Shown: positions 10,874 through 21,293 of the stretch, one piece after another | How positions within the stretch are numbered: the first letter of the stretch is position 1 | Layout: every line of letters begins with the position of its first letter | NCBI GenBank assembly: GCA_018902385.1 | Contig: JABSSW010000019.1 | Coordinates: 682,001-746,000, forward strand | Length of the DNA: 64,000 nucleotides | From: Physcia stellaris | Taxonomy: Eukaryota; Ascomycota; Lecanoromycetes; Caliciales; Physciaceae | Direction: 5' to 3' | Notes under the pieces: generated by a model | Seen by the model: the letters and a program-made list of their open reading frames with translations, nothing else | Told to the model about the DNA's origin: nothing | Databases searched by the model: none | Translations under genes and position numbers: made by a program

Positions 10874-12306
10874 TCAGGCACTGCCACAGCCCGGGTTGCC
10901 TTTACCAACGCGCATGCAGTAGTCTCGATGTGCGGCGAACATCAGGACCGTGAAACTCTGCCCTTCTGGTGACCCTGTAACCGAAGGTGTACGGCTTTTC
11001 CAGTCTAGCGAGTTCACTGCACAGAGTAGTCAGTACGGCAAAGAGACATCTGCAAAACTTGAACCCAACCTGTTGGAGCTACCATTCCAGTTGCGCTATT
11101 GACATGTGCCTCAACCCCCCTTCGGAGCTTGTCAGCGAATGCGATATGTTTTCTTTCCGTAACGTCCGGTGCCAACACGGCCATACGGTAGGCAACGGAT
11201 GCAATGATGGCTGTCGAGGCCGTGTCTGCGAACCAGGTGTGGTCGTCAAGATAATTGCACAACAGGCCACCCTTCCTGGCTCCACGCGCCGCTCCGTTGA
11301 GAATGTCAATAATCGATGTCTTCAGGCTATCTTGTTCCGAAGTCCAGCTCTTGCTTGGCCCCCACATTTGCAGTGTCGCCAGCACTCGAGTCATCCCAGC
11401 CGCAGCCCAACCATTCCCTGTGGCCCACAATCCTAGGTCCTGATCGTCGTCAGGCCCTATTATATGCCGCCATAGCCCAGGGATGCGGGCATGCGAACGT
11501 TGCGGTCGGAGGATTTCCTGTTGAAGCAAGCATTGATGTGCTGCCTCGCGAAGGAGAGTTTCATTATGGCTAGCTACTGCTTGGTAAGCTAGGAAAGGTG
11601 GAGCCATGTAGACGAAATCTGCCCAGAGCTCCGCTTCATTCTCTCGATGGCTAATGGCACCATTTTCGTAGCGGGGAGCCTTGTGAAGGATGAAGTCGCT
11701 CTGCCTCCGCGCTGCGGCAGCAAACGCCTTGTTGGATTGTCCTAGCAATAGGGCAGAGACACCGAGCGACGCAGGATCGCCTACAGCACCTGCACACGGT
11801 CTGCATCAGCTACGATTGGAGCAAACTCGTAACCCAAGAGGGCTAATATGTGTCCAGCTGGGCTCGAGGATCAAAGACGGAGTGACTAAGGGTACTGACC
11901 GTCGCCGTCGACGAGAGTATCATTGTCGAGCCGTATGAATTGCTTTGCGTATGTCGAGCTCGGGACATTCGCGACCGTGATAGTGGGAAGGCTATCCTCT
12001 GGAAATGGATTATTGCCAAAAACACTGAGGGATGGAGTACGATATTCCAACAGGGCTTCGGCCGCAAGACCATACTCCCTGAAGTAATTTCAGGAGTCAG
12101 CATTGCCTTTTCAGAAGAGATGTCTGATGAGTCGAAAAAAGATCCACGATATGGATATCTTAAGGTGCTCGTGACAGAGAGTACCAAAAATGACTAGTAC
12201 TACCTACTCACCATGAGTGATTCGATACCCTAAGTCCACGGGCCATGACGTTATTGGCCACATCGAATCCTGCGTTGTAGGCATCGAGGGACGACGACAT
12301 GGTCAT
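10874..12306 (-). CDS. GH105/GH88-like six-hairpin glycosidase
   Basis: The predicted 378-residue protein has the (alpha/alpha)6 six-hairpin motifs of YteR-type unsaturated glycuronyl hydrolases. ELWADFVYMAPPFLAY, LWATGNGWAAAGM and WFADTASTA come in order, and SPEGQSFTVLMFAAHRDY lies near the end. The family removes unsaturated uronic-acid residues from lyase-cut polysaccharides, and the Asp in WADF and the His/Asp region are candidate catalytic positions. No signal peptide is visible, which fits an intracellular enzyme. Introns are 12079-12211, 11790-11899 and 11017-11069, all in frame. ATG 12306 or the in-frame ATG at 12300 could start it. It lies between two GT2 genes, so it may process the glycan they make or take up. 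Confidence 0.85.
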
Positions 12307-12762
12307 TAATCAGTCTTCCTCTTGATTACCGAGTCGAAAAATTGTTTGCTACCGATCCTCCTGGCCAACGAGGCCTTTTTATACGCCTTAATGACATTGT
12401 CCACCGGGCTCAATCGTACCCGCCTTATGTTGGCTGACTTGCTACTTAGGGACTCGGTGTCTATTACTCTCATGTGCTTCTGTTAGCCGAGTGAGGAGAA
12501 GCTTCCGCTTACAGGCTCGGTCACCGTCTTAATTTCTGCCGTATTAAGACGACTTTGCTGATGGTTCTCTCTTCATACGTTTCAAAGTACGCCCTGAAGC
12601 TGTGCTTGAAGTGTCAACGTTTCTCTCGTCGCCTCTCCTCACCGAAGTGTCCTTTTGTTGAGCGGCTTATAGCTAGACCTCTAGCACAATGAAGTCTCTA
12701 TATAATCTCCTTCCTCTACTGCTTGATGCTTGTTCAAGAGCATCCCGGTTGCACTGTGTAGC
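12307..12762. promoter_or_regulatory. Divergent promoter region between the GH105-like and egghead-like genes
   Basis: These 456 bp separate two divergent genes. The placement suggests possible co-regulation. I see no coding potential and no confident operator. Confidence 0.45.
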
Positions 12763-14678
12763 GCCATGGCAGGAGTTCGCGAGCATAGATCTGATATAAT
12801 TCTCGAATTGCTACCCCATTCCGGCTTAACATTCTGCTGTTTCTGCATTTCTATTGGCGCATGTAAGCTAGTCCTACACAACGCGCGAGTCAACCTGGCT
12901 GTGACTGACCAATTACTTGGCCACAGTATTTTACCGGGTCTTCCAAGTACTCGACCGCCTGGGGTTTATAACTATTGGCTCTGGAGCGCCATGCACACCC
13001 ACACAAGTTGTTTTCATAGGCGAGTGGCGTGCTGTGGAGTCAGTAAGATGGGGCTAATGTGTCTTTAGTTTTGATGGGCTTGCCGCAGTGTCTCCTCATC
13101 AACACATTACTTGGTGTAGCTACTCTCCACCGAAGTAGACCACCAATCTGGCAGGGCGGCAGGCGTCGAGCTTTTCAAAAGATATACATATGCATAGTGA
13201 CTAAAGGGAATAACATCTCGGTTAGTAGGCTCTCTCGAGCGGTCCAACAGACTGACATGTTGATTGACTTCGCAGGCTGTTCGGCGGAGTTGTCAACATG
13301 CTGTCCTAGCTTCGAAGCCTGATCACCGGGTTGAAGTTGTCGTTTTGACAGATGCTCCGTGTACGGCCGAAATCCTTGGTTTGGGCGCGCGGGTAGAGGT
13401 TACACCCTTCGGTTTTACAGCGCAAAAAGCCCGTTTCAAAGCCAGAAGCCTAGAGTGGTTTAGGACAGCCTTACAATTCAGAGACGATGATTGGATACTC
13501 CATCTAGACGAAGAGTCTGTGATTGACAAACACACGATCGGTGCTTGTATCGATTTCATTGAACGGGGAGAGCAAGATTTCGCTCAGGTATAGCGCTTCG
13601 GCTTATTCTCATCTATCATGGTCACTCCATGTAAAGCCATCCGGGTACTGATCATAACCGTGGTTGCAGGGCATAATACTCTACAATGACCAAAGTTACT
13701 GGCGGCGGCCGTTCCTCACGGTCATAGACTTACCTCGGGTTGCCGACGATATGGGGAAGCTCTACTTCCAAAACCGTGTTACGCATGCTTCCGTATGTGG
13801 TGTACGCGGCAGCTTCCTGCTCACCTCAGGAAAGGTCGAAAATGCCGTAGGGTGGGATATCGGCTGCCTCGTTGAAGATTATGAGTTTGCTTGGAGGGTG
13901 AGTGTCTTCTTGATTGATCTTAAACCGGCGATTACAATCGGGCTGCTTCATCCGACATGCAGTCATCTGGTTTTGGCGAATTATTTTGAATAGCTATGGA
14001 AGCTCACGTCACCCCAATCTAGGCATACTCGCAAAACTTTCGATGTGGCTGGATCCGCAGCATATGTCGAGAACAATCACCACGCTCGCTTCGTGACTGC
14101 CTTCAGCAGCGCCGCCGTTGGTATCACGGGGTATGGAGTTCGGGGCGTGTATTAGGAAGAAGTCAACTCGTTGCAGCTCTCATCTTCACGTTTACTCCTC
14201 TCTATGCATTGGTGTAAGTACTGCTTTCGTCGGTAGATTGCGATCACAGAGAGAGCGAATGGCCCTAGCCAGTGGCATAAAAAGAATGCATTTGAGATGC
14301 AAATCTGTTTTTGCCAACTCCTCAAAGGCTAACCCCACCTAGGCTTTGCATATACAGCCATACAATTCCGAAGCTTCCAAACTGGGCTTGGGAAGAACTT
14401 GCATTCGCACTGGGGGCTGATTTGGCGACGAAATGCCTCGCTTGCTTACTTCAGGTGTGTCACGCATGTCAAACTACTGTATTTTTACCTCAGATCTGAC
14501 CATATTTAAGGACATTGACGCTGAAATGCCCACACGCTCTCTGATTGTTCATCAGTTCGCCGTCTTAGGTATGGCATACGCTGCCGAGCTTTTCGAGCGC
14601 ATATCTTGTCTTTACGGAATCCTGTGGCCACCGAAAGACTTCTTCATTGTGCGTAAAGGACCGGAGGCCCAGGACTGA
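12763..14678 (+). CDS. Egghead-like family 2 glycosyltransferase
   Basis: The core matches animal egghead (beta-1,4-mannosyltransferase) and its fungal relatives. It has DDDWILHLDEESV, then GIILYN, DLPRVADDMGKLYFQ, a GSFLLTSG block, the acceptor motif VEDYEFAW and LQQRRRWYHGVW (the QxxRW motif). C-terminal membrane segments end in LWPPKDFFIVRKG. Introns 13221-13275, 13588-13669, 13898-14022, 14214-14342 and 14455-14510 all join in frame. The N-terminus is less sure: I used ATG 12763 and an intron at 13007-13068. Other splicing upstream of about 13070 is possible. The donor sugar is unknown. Two different GT2 classes within 6 kb suggest one glycan pathway. Confidence 0.75.
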
Positions 14679-15242
14679 GTTATAGATCTCTTGTGCTATT
14701 TGCAAAATTACTGATATAGAATTTTATCTTGTTAAAGACGAAGATTGCGATATTGGGGTCAAATAGGACTTTGCCCGCGCATATAAGACAGGCGGTCTAA
14801 TCCGAAGGGCTCACATAATAGACTTCAGACAGTCGGTATTACTTAGTATCCGCCGAACCTCTTTACATGCTTAGGCTATGACTCGAGACGATAAAGAATA
14901 GCCGAACTCCAAGAAATCGAATATGTTCGCGGAATGCGTAAGGCTGATGTGTTTTAAGGGTTACCCTGTATTGTTTTTCTAGCACAAACCGAAAGCAAAA
15001 GTGTCTGGGGCATCGAGAGAAGCTAAAGATTTCGCATCCCAAGGCCTGGCGTGGCGCCTTTACCATAGATATTGGGACTTGTACGTCACCGCCCAGCAGA
15101 CCCTAAGAGGATTTCAAGTACTAGTAGACAAGAACCTTGGACACCATGCTAGTGAACCTAACGCGCTGAGAGGACCTGCAGATGGTACTCTGGCTGTAAC
15201 CGACCGCCTGGCTCCCTGTTTGGTAGCGTGAAGATCCAGCTA
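14679..15242. other. Intergenic region between convergent genes
   Basis: Nothing recognisable lies between the egghead-like stop and the transporter stop. Short open frames here lack motifs. Confidence 0.45.
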
Positions 15243-17833
15243 TCAACAAATAGCGCCTTTGTCTGCCGGATCCAACTCACTTCGGTCGGAGTCGGATTCT
15301 AAAACCACCTCCGTCGACTCGAGAGAGCATTTGACGGGGTTCGGGCTGTCGAAAATCTCATCAAGCTGCTCTAACTGCCGCACAAATTAGCACACGTTTC
15401 GAGGTGCCTTCCAGCTGAAAAATTTACTGTGCGATTTCTAGTCTCCGGTATAAAAAAATAGATCGTCACCGTCTGGATTGCACACCATATGATGAAACAG
15501 ATGTATGTCTTCCAGCCGATTTTATCCAGTGCTACAGGCCACGCGAATTGATTGAGTAGATTAGCTGTTACAGGAATCAGCTTAAAGGGGCGCCGCCAGT
15601 TATAGCACGCAACGACTAACCAGCTCCACCTGTCAGGTACGAAAAGGCCATGCCTTTGCCTCGCATCTCATACGACAACACTTCCACAGGGTAAAGCACC
15701 AGCAAGGCTAGAAGTCTCTATTATCAGCTACAACCTCGAGTACCAAGTCGATGGTCTAACCGAGGAGGAAACACTCACGGTTGAAACCAGCGGCATAGAT
15801 AGTGCCGAAAACATACACGAATGCGATGAACGCTTTCGCGGACGCCGCGGATTGGGTAGTGTTATAATGCCAGGTCGTAATGGTGATGGCAAACCACGTA
15901 ACGCAACATCCCGCATTAGTGAAGAGCAGCAACGGGCGGCGACCTACTCGATCGACATAGTATGCTCCTATGACTGCGACTAGAAAAGAAAGACAATTAA
16001 GGCCGACATTGATATCTGTCTGTTTGAGTGGATCCGAGATGCCTGCTGTGTCAAGGACCGCGCTGAGAAAGTACGATATTACAGCTACTAACTGGTCAGG
16101 ACAAACCGAAAATTCTCCTGTATCCCTTCGTCTAGTGTGGTGCTATTCTGCCTCTCATGCATTGCCACCAATGCAGCCATTATGGCGAGACGCCTATCCG
16201 TCTTTGACACAAAGCATATGAAGATGTCATGAAGATGACATGAAGATGAAATGAAAAAGACGTCATCTTCTGATTCCGTCCCAAGTTTGGTAATCGGAGG
16301 TCTGTTGGGGTATGTGCTATGCAGAAAATTCGCACCTCTTGGCACTAGGCAATGGGATAGCAACGCGAAAAATGGACATACCGTTACCGGCCCACTGTCC
16401 AAAGACCGAAATCGTACAGTTGCAAGCTAGGCGGTATATGGATGATCTGTTGCGGAAAAGGGCGCGATAATCCCACCAACCTGATGAGAGGATCAGTATG
16501 TGTAGGTACCTTTTGGAGGTAGGGAGTTCAGAAGCCGAGAGCTTACGTTTGTCGGCACCATTATCGTTGAGGCAGGCACTGAAGTCATCTAGCTGTAAGC
16601 GGACCCATCGACTGTCACTATTACCTTTTCCATGGAACTTGACAAGAATCTCCTCGGCTTCGGTCTGGCGGCCATGCACATATAGCCATCTTGGTGACTC
16701 TGGTAGGAGCCAAAGTAATACAACGATGATAGCTGGGCACAGAATCTGCAACCCTTTGCGTAGTCAGCATTTCTATGTTCAATCGGACGTCAAGCCGCAA
16801 GACATCTCTGTCCGGCTGGAAGCTACCAAGACATGTCACATGACTCAAAGGATTGCAGAGCGAGCAGAGAGAATGCTTTGAAAAGACCTACAGATTGGCA
16901 AAAGCCATGTTATACGTCCGTGGAGATTCAAAGCCCCACGCACAGCGCCACTCGACACAATCGATCCAATGAACCAGAAGGTATTATACAGAGCGGTGAT
17001 GCGACCACGATAAGCCGGATGAGCTATTTCAACAATATACTGTTTGCGATTGCTGGATTAGCATTGCCGATCGTAAGTAAGACTTGACCTAGAAACACGT
17101 TTGAGGACTTCCGTGTTAGGTTCAAATGCTTGCACAAACAAGGAAAGACAACGGAAACGTCCCTGAAAATACGTACTGTCGGACCCGCAGAGGCAGCAAT
17201 AGCAATACCAAACCCGAGGAGAAAGCGACCACCCATAAACTGCCCTACTGATGCAGTGGCTGCAGCCGTTCCTTGGACTACTGTGCCAATGAACAAGACC
17301 GAAATACCGATCAACAATCCGAACTTCCGACCGAAAGTGTCTAGCGCGGGGCCTATGAATGGGAATGCGGTAAAGCTACCAATTTCATACATCGACGAGA
17401 CGATGCCCGTCCAGACGCCACTATTCTCGACTTGGAAATAATCTTTGAAATGAGGAGTTTCTAGCAGATTGTTGAACAATGAAGCTTCATAGCCATTCAT
17501 CTATTTCCGTCATGTAGGAGTCAGCATCTGCATACTTGTCAGAGCACGGGTCCACGAGACATGGATGTTGAGCAGACCGCTTTCGTACCCCGTTACAATG
17601 CTTTCTTTAACACAGAAAAAAGGGGAAAGAAGAGATCTGAAAACACATACAATGGAGCAAAGAGCTCCAATGAAGAGCGCGAGATACAAGACCGGTGGGT
17701 TGGAGCTAAATGGTTCGGGCGGCTCTTTGATCAAAGCATGATTGAATAGCTCGTTTCCGTGAACAGTAGTCTTTTGGGAGCTAGCGTCTGGCTTGCTGAC
17801 CGTCTTAGTCCGAGCAGCTTCTTCTCCGTTCAT
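15243..17833 (-). CDS. MFS sugar transporter (lactose-permease/hexose-transporter type)
   Basis: A nine-exon model of 541 residues. Typical sugar-porter signatures appear in order: MNGYEASLFN in TM1, DTFGRKFG after TM2, GRFLLGFGIA, the loop PESPRWLY, GQWAGN, a second VDRVGRRPLLL, and the terminal PETRNRT-LEQLDEIFD. Introns: 17501-17650, 17040-17176, 16754-16891, 16481-16546, 16088-16381, 15708-15778, 15565-15620 and 15375-15427. All phases match and the total is 1626 nt. The 294-nt intron at 16088-16381 is much the largest and holds a dispersed repeat. An acceptor directly before the ATG suggests a 5' UTR intron (about 17834-17911). The substrate is probably a mono- or disaccharide. The location next to the glycosyl genes suggests uptake of a related sugar. 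Confidence 0.9.
16121..16306 (+). repeat. Dispersed repeat, copy 2, inside a transporter intron
   Basis: Homologous by eye to 4021-4183 in the same orientation. It also contains a short local repeat of GAAGATG/ATGAAGATGA units near 16217-16250. It accounts for most of the unusual length of the host intron. Confidence 0.45.
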
Positions 17834-19044
17834 CTGCGAGTCAAATATCAGGATCATTAGCGCCTGGCTGCAGCCAGAAGATATTCAGAATCTTAACATG
17901 AGTAAATTACCTTGATCTCGGGCTGAAATCGCACACCTACTGCAAAAATGGGGAGGTTACTTCGATTACAGTACTCAAAAGATTCTCAGGAAGCAAAAGA
18001 CGATCACAGAATTCAAAAGGAAACGAGAGAGCTGTTCACCGAGCAAGGAAGGGGTTAGGCTGAGTAAAGCTGGACTCATAAGGCGTAGCAGTATAAGCGG
18101 GCTCGACACCAGTTTGAGGGCTAGATCGGCCTATATCTAAGTTGGGCTACATACTTAGCAATGGGGCGTCAAGGTAAGCAAGCCCGACAAGCTTTCACTA
18201 AAAGCCCCTATCAAGCGGTGCAGAAGATATGATAAAGGTGGGCAGGAAGGCCAATTCACCTGGTAGCCTTGCGGTGGCATTGACGACAGAGCTTGTACAA
18301 CGATGCTACGGCTTCTGCTGTTCTAGCGTGTACGCCTCAATTTCAAGGACCAAAATAGCGGTTTGGACTTAAGGTGGGCCAATGAGGAAAACAGTCGAGA
18401 GTCACCGAACCTCTTCTGGGCTGTCAACTCGTATCACGTGATCTCGCGTCGAATGCTTGCAGCTCCCCTGCATTCATTCTGCATCATTAGTGCCTCAGCC
18501 CCCAATCAAATCATAACAGGCTCTGGGTTACGGGCGACAATTATGTCTTTGGAGATGTGGGCATGCTCACACGTTCGAATCTCTCAACAACAAGCCTAGC
18601 GGACTTCGATGATGTGGGTCCGGAATACGCTTTAGACTCATCCAAGAAAGAAACGGGATGGCAAACATCGATTCGCAAACGATATAGTCAAACCTACGAT
18701 AAGGAGAGGAACGATTGTTTATAATAGCAAAGGGGATGCCAGCGAATGAAAGTTTTAGACTCTAGGTATTTCTCCAGTCGGATAATGGTTGCTTCAGTCA
18801 ACAAGTAGTAGTGAGGTAGGGTGGAAATCCATGCTCAATTTTGGCTATGGCGGCTCGGGCGGGTGGAGAAGCGCCAAGGGAAGCTAAAAGTAGGGACTCA
18901 TTCTGATCTCTGCACTGTAAAAGGACTTCCGTGTTCATTGTTGGGCCTTACCCGCCATTAAGTTTGGAACCGTTGTACCTCGAACATATCCGTCATGGCT
19001 CTTCTGTGTGTACTCGTGACACTCACCTCTCATCCATCCTATTC
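17834..19044. promoter_or_regulatory. Divergent promoter region, transporter and RBR ligase
   Basis: This 1.2-kb region has no supported gene. It contains TCACGTGA at 18434-18441, a palindromic E-box of the kind bound by bHLH factors. Whether it is used is unknown. An open frame reaches upstream of the RBR ATG without an ATG of its own. Confidence 0.4.
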
Positions 19045-20997
19045 ATGAACCTCTTCACCCCTATGCGACAAACGACGAACACTGGCATCTTCTCTGCTTC
19101 CTTTCGTAGCCCTTCTGCCTTTGCAAAGACCAAGGATGCTCGGGGTATACTTCAAATTGCAACAAAGGCATACAGCAATGCGGCTGAAGCGATGGGCAAA
19201 GGGAATGAACTCGCCGAGCTTAACGCGTCCCTTCAGATGCTTGCAATCCTATTCCCTAATATCCAGTATGGGGTGCTCCGGGAGATGTTAGATAATTTCT
19301 CTGGTGATAGCCGGCTGGAGGTGGTCATTGAGCAGCTCTTGAAGCATCAAGATAGATATGTCAATGGCCGTTGGCGGAATCCGACACATGAATGCAGTCA
19401 ACAGGGCGCCAGTACAAGCAATCAACGTACATTCGTTGCCCTTGAGGATTCTTTCAGAAATGACAGCTACAAAGCAGCCGCCAAAAGGGCGCTGAGCCTG
19501 GAGTTCAAAGGTCTTAGCCGGAGTACCATTGAGGCAGTCTTGGCGGAAAGAAACTTCAGCTACACCTTAAGTAGGCCTACTTTACAGGGTATTGCATCCA
19601 AGACTTGGAGAAGACATATCAGTACTCTCTTCATGAGATGGAGGAACCCTGCAAGGCATGATCCCGAGTGTCACTTCATGCTGTCCTGCGTACGAAAGGA
19701 GGGGACAACGGGCCCTTCAGAGCCCATGCTGAAACCCACTGGAGATGCTGAATTGGACCATGAGCTGTACACCACAGTTTTGGCGCCATTCTTATTAGAA
19801 CAAAAGAAGAAGCAAAGCGCCGATGATTTGCTTCTAGCAGTGAACATGAATGCAAAAGAGGCTGAAGACGCAGGCGCAGTATACGAGTGCGAATGCTGCT
19901 TCTCGGACACAGACTTCGAACACATGTCGGCCTGTACAGAGGGTGGGCATATTGTGTGCTTTTGTTGCATCCGTAATGCAATTAATGAGGCTCTCTTTGG
20001 GCAAAGCTGGAGTCGAAACATTGACCACGAACGTGGTCAAATCCGGTGCCTTGCACCGACTGTTGGAGAAGGCTGTTTTGGGTGTATTCCAGAGTCTACC
20101 GTGCAACGAGCAGTGTGCCAGGGAAGGGCTGGCGAGGAAATCTGGAGCAAATTCGGGTCACGCGTCACAGAACAGAATCTTCTCAAAGCCCAAATACCTC
20201 TTGTTCGGTGTCCATTCTGTCCGTACGCCGAACACAATGATCTTTACCTTCCTCCTTCCAGCGTCCAGTACAGACTCAACATCTCAGAACCTCTGACGAC
20301 TTTAGCCCTTGTAGTCCTGTTGCTTGACCTTGTCCCTCTTTTGATTTCGTACAGCTTGCTCTGCCGCTGGGCACCTTTCCTAAAATTACGGCAGCCTTCT
20401 TCTTTCGTTTCCACCTCTCTGACTCGAATCACCCGTTCCAAACACCTCTCCAGCCGCTTCCATTGCCGGTCTCCCACTTGCGGTATGGCCTCGTGTCTCA
20501 GTTGCTTCAAAGCCTGGCAAGACCCGCACATCTGCCATGAGTCTGCAACCCTTTCCCTTCGCAAAACGATTGAGGCTGCCAGGACAGCTGCACTCAAACG
20601 TATATGTCCGCGGTGCGGGCTTAGCTTCGTGAAAGAGAGTGGTTGTAATAAGATGACCTGTGTCTGCGGCTATGTGATGTGCTACATATGCCGGCAGGGG
20701 CTGGGGCAAGGTGAAGGGAATCAGGGATACGAACACTTCTGTCAACATTTCAGACCAGCGGGAGGGGATTGTGTGGCGTGTGAGAAGTGCGACTTGTATG
20801 GAGGAGAAGCTGAAGCTAGTGCCATTGCCAGGGCAGGGCAGTTGGCAGAGAAGGAGTGGAGAGAAAAAGAAGGTATGGTAGGGGTAGAAGGGGTTGGTGG
20901 AGGCCTGCCAGAGGGAAGATTGGCTAGGTGGAAGCAATGTGATTGGACTGTGCAAGATGTCGTAGACTGGTATGTAGCCAGATTGATTACCTGTTGA
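19045..20997 (+). CDS. RBR-type E3 ubiquitin ligase, RNF216/TRIAD3-like
   Basis: A single-exon frame of 650 residues from the first ATG (19045). It opens with a CUE-like segment (LFPNIQYGVLREMLDN) that may bind ubiquitin. RING1 starts CECCFSDTD. An IBR region follows, with CRSPTCGMASCLSC. RING2 is CPRCGLSFVKESGCNKMTC, where the Cys of SGC is the expected catalytic residue that carries ubiquitin. YEHFCQHFRP and CVACEKC after RING2 are characteristic of the RNF216 branch. A hydrophobic stretch (TTLALVVLLLDLVPLLI) interrupts the IBR part and could be membrane-associated. The frame is open upstream to about 18931 without ATG, so an extra 5' exon cannot be excluded. It is convergent with the Ecm11-domain gene. 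Confidence 0.88.
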   Translation: MNLFTPMRQTTNTGIFSASFRSPSAFAKTKDARGILQIATKAYSNAAEAMGKGNELAELNASLQMLAILFPNIQYGVLREMLDNFSGDSRLEVVIEQLLKHQDRYVNGRWRNPTHECSQQGASTSNQRTFVALEDSFRNDSYKAAAKRALSLEFKGLSRSTIEAVLAERNFSYTLSRPTLQGIASKTWRRHISTLFMRWRNPARHDPECHFMLSCVRKEGTTGPSEPMLKPTGDAELDHELYTTVLAPFLLEQKKKQSADDLLLAVNMNAKEAEDAGAVYECECCFSDTDFEHMSACTEGGHIVCFCCIRNAINEALFGQSWSRNIDHERGQIRCLAPTVGEGCFGCIPESTVQRAVCQGRAGEEIWSKFGSRVTEQNLLKAQIPLVRCPFCPYAEHNDLYLPPSSVQYRLNISEPLTTLALVVLLLDLVPLLISYSLLCRWAPFLKLRQPSSFVSTSLTRITRSKHLSSRFHCRSPTCGMASCLSCFKAWQDPHICHESATLSLRKTIEAARTAALKRICPRCGLSFVKESGCNKMTCVCGYVMCYICRQGLGQGEGNQGYEHFCQHFRPAGGDCVACEKCDLYGGEAEASAIARAGQLAEKEWREKEGMVGVEGVGGGLPEGRLARWKQCDWTVQDVVDWYVARLITC

Positions 20998-21293
20998 TGG
21001 CGTCTAGGGTGGTAGACTCAAGACGCTATGACGGGAGGATGACTTAGACGAGGTGCAGCACGTAGGGAGGCTTCAAGAGGGCACAAGTGTAAGACTCAGT
21101 AAAGCTCTTGGATAAAGCCATCCCTCAACAAGTCTATAGTCGACCTTTGCCCCTCAATTATAGTGCCAAAAACCTATAGGCAAGCCCATGCAACATCATG
21201 TGTTTCAGCACTCACGCCAGTCCCCGGTCGTCGCCAGAAATACATCCTCGTTCTGGCAAAGCTTTTTGCTCCGAATCAAATCATAACTTGCCA

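Noticed and set aside
20386-20955. A 189-residue minus-strand frame inside the RBR ligase gene
   Set aside because: It is a shadow of the conserved RING2 and C-terminal coding sequence.
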